The position numbers and the translations under genes are program-made. Of a stretch of 64,000 bases of DNA, positions 61,201-64,000 are shown one piece after another (within the stretch, counting starts at the first letter, position 1; each line of letters opens with the position of its first letter). Source of the stretch: Branchiostoma floridae. Its lineage: Eukaryota > Chordata > Leptocardii > Amphioxiformes > Branchiostomatidae. The notes under the pieces are model-generated. The model was not told where the DNA came from. It was given only the letters and a program-made list of their open reading frames with translations, and did not search any database. The stretch covers positions 20,160,291-20,224,290 of the forward strand of contig NC_049979.1 of NCBI RefSeq assembly GCF_000003815.2. The letters run 5' to 3'.

Positions 61201-62200
61201 TATCCATATATATCGGATGGAGAGATAGTGGGACAATGGGTATGATGAAATTCATACAAAATTCTTACGTCGATGAAGGTTAGACATTTAGGTAATAAGA
61301 TACGCCAAAAAGCAATCACTCAAGCAACTGGACATGGTTTTGGAAATAATTTTCTAAAACCATATCCAATTGCTTGAGTAACAGTTTTTTGGAGAAGTCT
61401 TTCTTGTCTCTCTGAAATTACCCATTACCTGAGGTATCCCGCCATTGATGTCCTGGCCCGTCTGCTCGTGTATTTTCGGAGACAGTCCGAGATTCTTTTC
61501 GTAGAATATAGTGACGTATGTTCCATTCCACTCCTGTCCGGGGTTGGAGACGATATCGTACTCGTCCAGACTGAACTCAACACTAAGTAATATACAACAT
61601 TTTGGTCTTAGTAAAAGTGATGCAACACACACAGATAGTAACTCTTCAGACTGATTTTATGTAGATCTGCTGACCCATTTACGTGTGACACGTGACTTTC
61701 TGGAAATGTGACGTCAGGAGTAGGTCAATGGCGTTCGGAAGTCTGTATCGCCCGCCGTCCCCGGTAATCATTACAGGAGGTGAAATTTGATTGTCTCTGA
61801 TATAGATGATCACCTTTACTTACATTCCTAACAACTTGTCATAGACTTTTGAAGTGTCCACTGATCGAATTCGAACACCACAAAACAAAATTTGAATATG
61901 TACATCTTTGTTTTGCATGTCTAACGTTGCATTTTTACAGATGTGCTCCATAAAAATGCTTCCGACAAAGGACTAGCTGAGTCTAGATAAGAACATACAT
62001 CAACACAATATACAGTAACTACAATATATAGTAGCACAGTTCTTTCCAGCTTACCCAAACTTCTCGGCACACTTTCTAGAAGGAACATTCCACACTATGT
62101 AAAAAGGTCTGTCAGGTAGTGCTGGTCCTCCATGTACTGTGATGTACGCCTGTCCCAAACACAGAAGTAACAGGAACTCGATCCTTGAATTTGGAGTCAT
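58264..62200 (-). CDS. Hyaluronidase-like (GH56) secreted protein, 8 exons, catalytic Glu replaced by Lys
   Basis: Exons: 62055-62200, 61429-61582, 60872-61009, 60178-60423, 59734-59964, 59340-59429, 58811-58923, 58264-58441 (1,296 bases, 431 residues), phases all consistent. A signal peptide (to about residue 24) is followed by GH56 landmarks: RPFYIVWNVPSRKC, VTIFYEKNLG with GGIPQ, GLGVIDFKPWRPLW, LRPGGSWGFYLFPDCYN, LQWLWEESSALYPNIYL, EAAGQGSAGVVIWG, and an EGF-like start CSRRECSNNGRC. GH56 enzymes cleave hyaluronan or chondroitin in lysosomes or outside cells, using Asp-x-Glu in the VIDWExWRP motif. Here Asp131 is kept, but Trp is Phe132 and the proton-donor Glu is Lys133 (codon 60911-60913). 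The protein is therefore probably not a normal hydrolase; binding or pseudoenzyme function is inferred. The C-terminus lacks the rest of the EGF-like module. Confidence 0.9.
60670..60818. mobile_element. MITE in the hyaluronidase-like gene intron 3
   Basis: The left TTCTACTCTCCACGCAAGCAGAG and right CTCTGCTTAGAGAGTAGAA ends are inverted. Inner GAGTCGCGTAGATATACG / TATATATACGCGACTC and AGTCGG / CCGACT segments extend the hairpin. The ends resemble the CTCCAAGCAGA family. Confidence 0.75.
61318..61379. mobile_element. Short foldback repeat in the hyaluronidase-like gene intron 2
   Basis: ACTCAAGCAACTGGACATGG and CCATATCCAATTGCTTGAGT are near-perfect inverted arms around a short loop. It is a probable very short MITE. 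Confidence 0.6.
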
Positions 62201-62520
62201 GTAGTATAGTAGTAGCGGCTGCAACATGTGTATAAATGCATATGACTACGTGTAGACCAAAACATGTCTGGCCAGCTGTCAGTCAACCTAGTGAACTTTG
62301 ACCTGCACTCATATGAGTAAATGTACAATATCTGTAAAAGACAATAGGGGTCGCTCGTTGGTAGCGTCTGAATTGACCTAAATCTTCCCGAGCTGCAGAG
62401 GTTCCCAACGCCTCTGTAGTCAGGAGAAAGAAGTAGCCCATTGTCGCTCCTCCGTCTTTCCAGAATCATTGTCCCTTTGCCAATTGGAAAGCTTAGAAGA
62501 AAGACCGGTCCGACAGTAGC
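62201..62520. other. 5' flank of the hyaluronidase-like gene
   Basis: It would hold the promoter of the minus-strand gene. No TATA or CCAAT element is convincing. A 112-codon minus-strand frame overlapping the start region has no recognisable sequence. Confidence 0.35.
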
Positions 62521-62680
62521 AATCATCTTTACCATCGCGCATATCGCTAAAGTAAGACCGGCGTTCTATGCATGACTATCCCACATGCCTCCATAGCAGG
62601 CTCTCTATGGAGGCATGTGGGATAGTCATGCATAGAACGCCGGTCTTACTTTAGCGATATGCGCGATGGTAAAGATGATT
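62521..62680. repeat. Perfect 76-base inverted repeat abutting an assembly gap
   Basis: Arms 62521-62596 and 62605-62680 are exact reverse complements with an 8-base loop, and the right arm ends exactly at the N run. The first 23 bases after the gap are the reverse complement of the loop region. An assembly artefact or a very young palindrome is likely. Confidence 0.9.
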
Positions 62681-62780
62681 NNNNNNNNNNNNNNNNNNNN
62701 NNNNNNNNNNNNNNNNNNNNNNNNNNNNNNNNNNNNNNNNNNNNNNNNNNNNNNNNNNNNNNNNNNNNNNNNNNNNNNNN
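62681..62780. other. Assembly gap (100 N)
   Basis: Exactly 100 Ns, a conventional filler for a gap of unknown size. Confidence 1.
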
Positions 62781-62841
62781 CATAGAGAGCCTGCTATGGA
62801 GGCTATACCTGTCAAGCTACAGCGGTTAGGCCTACTTAGGC

Positions 62842-63043
62842 CTACGTCACATTTCCAAACCGGGGCCCAGGCGAGAGCTTTCGAGAAAAAAGTATGAAAA
62901 GCATGATAAAAGAGACACCAAACTACACAAGATGGTAACAGAATAGTCTTTGGCATTATTTGTGCATATTTTTACGTATACATGTCTATTTTTCGTTTCT
63001 ACAAACAGCCCGACCGGGCCCCGGTTTGGGAATGTGACGTTAG
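62842..63043. mobile_element. Palindromic-ended element, unit 1
   Basis: ACGTCACATTTCCAAACCGG at the left and CCGGTTTGGGAATGTGACGT at the right are long inverted repeats, with GGGCCC next to them. The interior is about 150 bases without coding capacity. Confidence 0.75.
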
Positions 63044-63049
63044 CCGTAG

Positions 63050-63263
63050 TCAAATTTCCAAACCAGGCACCGGCCGGGCAGTTTTCGGGAACAAAAGTAT
63101 GATATACATCTAAATCTACACATCTACACGATATAGAAGACACCGAGTTTCACAAGACGTAAAGAGAATAGTCGTGGAATTATTTGTGTATACTTTTACG
63201 TATGAATTTCTATTTCTAGTTTCCACAAAGAGCCCGACCGAGCCTCGGCTTGGAAGTGTGACG
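63050..63263. mobile_element. Palindromic-ended element, unit 2
   Basis: A diverged copy of the preceding unit in the same orientation: GTCAAATTTCCAAACCAGGC at the left, GCCTCGGCTTGGAAGTGTGACG at the right, and a similar interior (ACGTAT...CTATTTCTAGTTTCCAC). Confidence 0.7.
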
Positions 63264-63439
63264 TTAGCCTTACTCGTTTTTAAAAAGGGAGACACCGCTA
63301 AAACCCCCAACACTTTCCCCATCAAACTAGTGAGAATATCATTGCGAATTTATGCCACCAACAGACCAGTCTAACTGCTCCGGACCTTTTGGTCTGGCGG
63401 TTATGGCGTTGGGTTCGTGAGCTGGCGCCGCGGGAACCA

Positions 63440-63680
63440 CGAGACCGCATGGTCTTTTTAGCGAATGCCCACAAACGCCCACTCTAGAGAAGTCCGCGCT
63501 GCACGAATCTCATTTTTTTTGCTTGGAATATGTCCACGTTGTGCTCCCATGTATTAATCCTGAGTTTCAAGTCAATCCATCGACCCGAAGTGACATAAAT
63601 CAAAGTTTTCGATTCTCGATGGTCTTTTTAGCGAACGCCCAGTAAAATGTCTTTTTAGCGAATGCCCACTATATCCACAA
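63440..63680. repeat. Scattered GTCTTTTTAGCGAATGCCCA repeats
   Basis: The 20-mer or a one-base variant occurs at about 63453, 63621 and 63649 in the same direction. The flanking sequence to the window end shows no gene. Confidence 0.6.
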
Positions 63681-64000
63681 AAATATCGGCCGTCGCGCAA
63701 CGACACCTAAACCTACCGCCACAAACATGTTCAAGATGGTGTCCCATTGATGTGTACGGAGTTTCCGTGCTTTACAGGCATTTTAAGTCCCTGTTTTTTG
63801 GTCAAAATGTACGGCGACGATACTACCATACTTTAACTATAGCAATTCAAAATGGCGGGCACTAGTCATGTGACCTCCTTGCGGGACTGTTCTATAAGTA
63901 TCGCGGGAGGGACTGTTGTAGCATAGCTTCTCATACAACCATTTTAGAGTGAATTCTAAACAAGATTTTCATTTCATAGTGCTATCATCTGACTGATATT

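Noticed and set aside
63361-63440. Possible tRNA gene
   Set aside because: Stem-like segments (GGTCTGGCGGTTATGG, GGAACCACGAGACC) do not fold into a proper cloverleaf and there is no B box in the right place.

Overview
This is eukaryotic genomic DNA from a deuterostome, most likely an amphioxus (Branchiostoma). The genes are multi-exon with GT-AG introns. Short inverted-repeat transposons (MITEs) are dense, and there are three runs of N. One gene encodes a leucine-rich-repeat receptor with repeated cytoplasmic NTYWPW/TYWEIPD motifs, a style I associate with amphioxus LRR proteins. The species call is inference; I ran no search.

Layout, left to right. At 2,666-3,231 (-) is the first coding exon of a polypeptide GalNAc-transferase-like gene. 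At 11,768-14,506 (+) is a single-coding-exon LRR transmembrane protein, with a likely promoter and noncoding first exon at about 10,340-10,540. At 16,656-18,364 (-) is a four-exon, 201-residue tail-anchored protein of unknown function. At 19,177-21,288 and 23,514-25,791 (both -) are two tandem five-exon genes for secreted ML-domain (MD-2/NPC2-type lipid-binding) proteins with almost identical exon lengths. At 27,322-28,735 (-) are three phase-compatible exons of an unrecognised Cys-rich gene. At 30,911-31,306 (-) is LYSET/TMEM251. About 31,400-43,200 is gene-poor and rich in diverged repeats. At 43,939-57,590 (+) is a 14-exon angiotensin-converting-enzyme-like gene that continues into an LDL-receptor class A domain and a hydrophobic tail. 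At 58,264-62,200 (-) is an eight-exon hyaluronidase-like (GH56) gene. The right end is repeats.

The most striking region is the ACE locus. Coding exon 6 is split by a 4,704-bp element with CACTG... terminal inverted repeats and a CTT target duplication. The element carries about 14 copies of a 145-bp repeat, each with an AATAAA. Exon 2 of the same gene has a one-base frameshift. This copy therefore looks disabled, or is one allele of a polymorphic locus, although the zinc-site and other key residues are intact. The adjacent hyaluronidase-like gene has Lys where the catalytic Glu of the family should be.

Several products act in the secretory or endolysosomal system (GalNAc-transferase, LYSET, ML proteins, hyaluronidase, ACE). 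I see no operon-like or shared control, so this looks like coincidental neighbourhood.

Exon models were built by hand from splice consensus, reading-frame continuity and remembered family motifs. The five completed multi-exon models (tail-anchored, two ML, ACE, hyaluronidase) have coding lengths divisible by three. For ACE this holds after setting aside the inserted base and the transposon.
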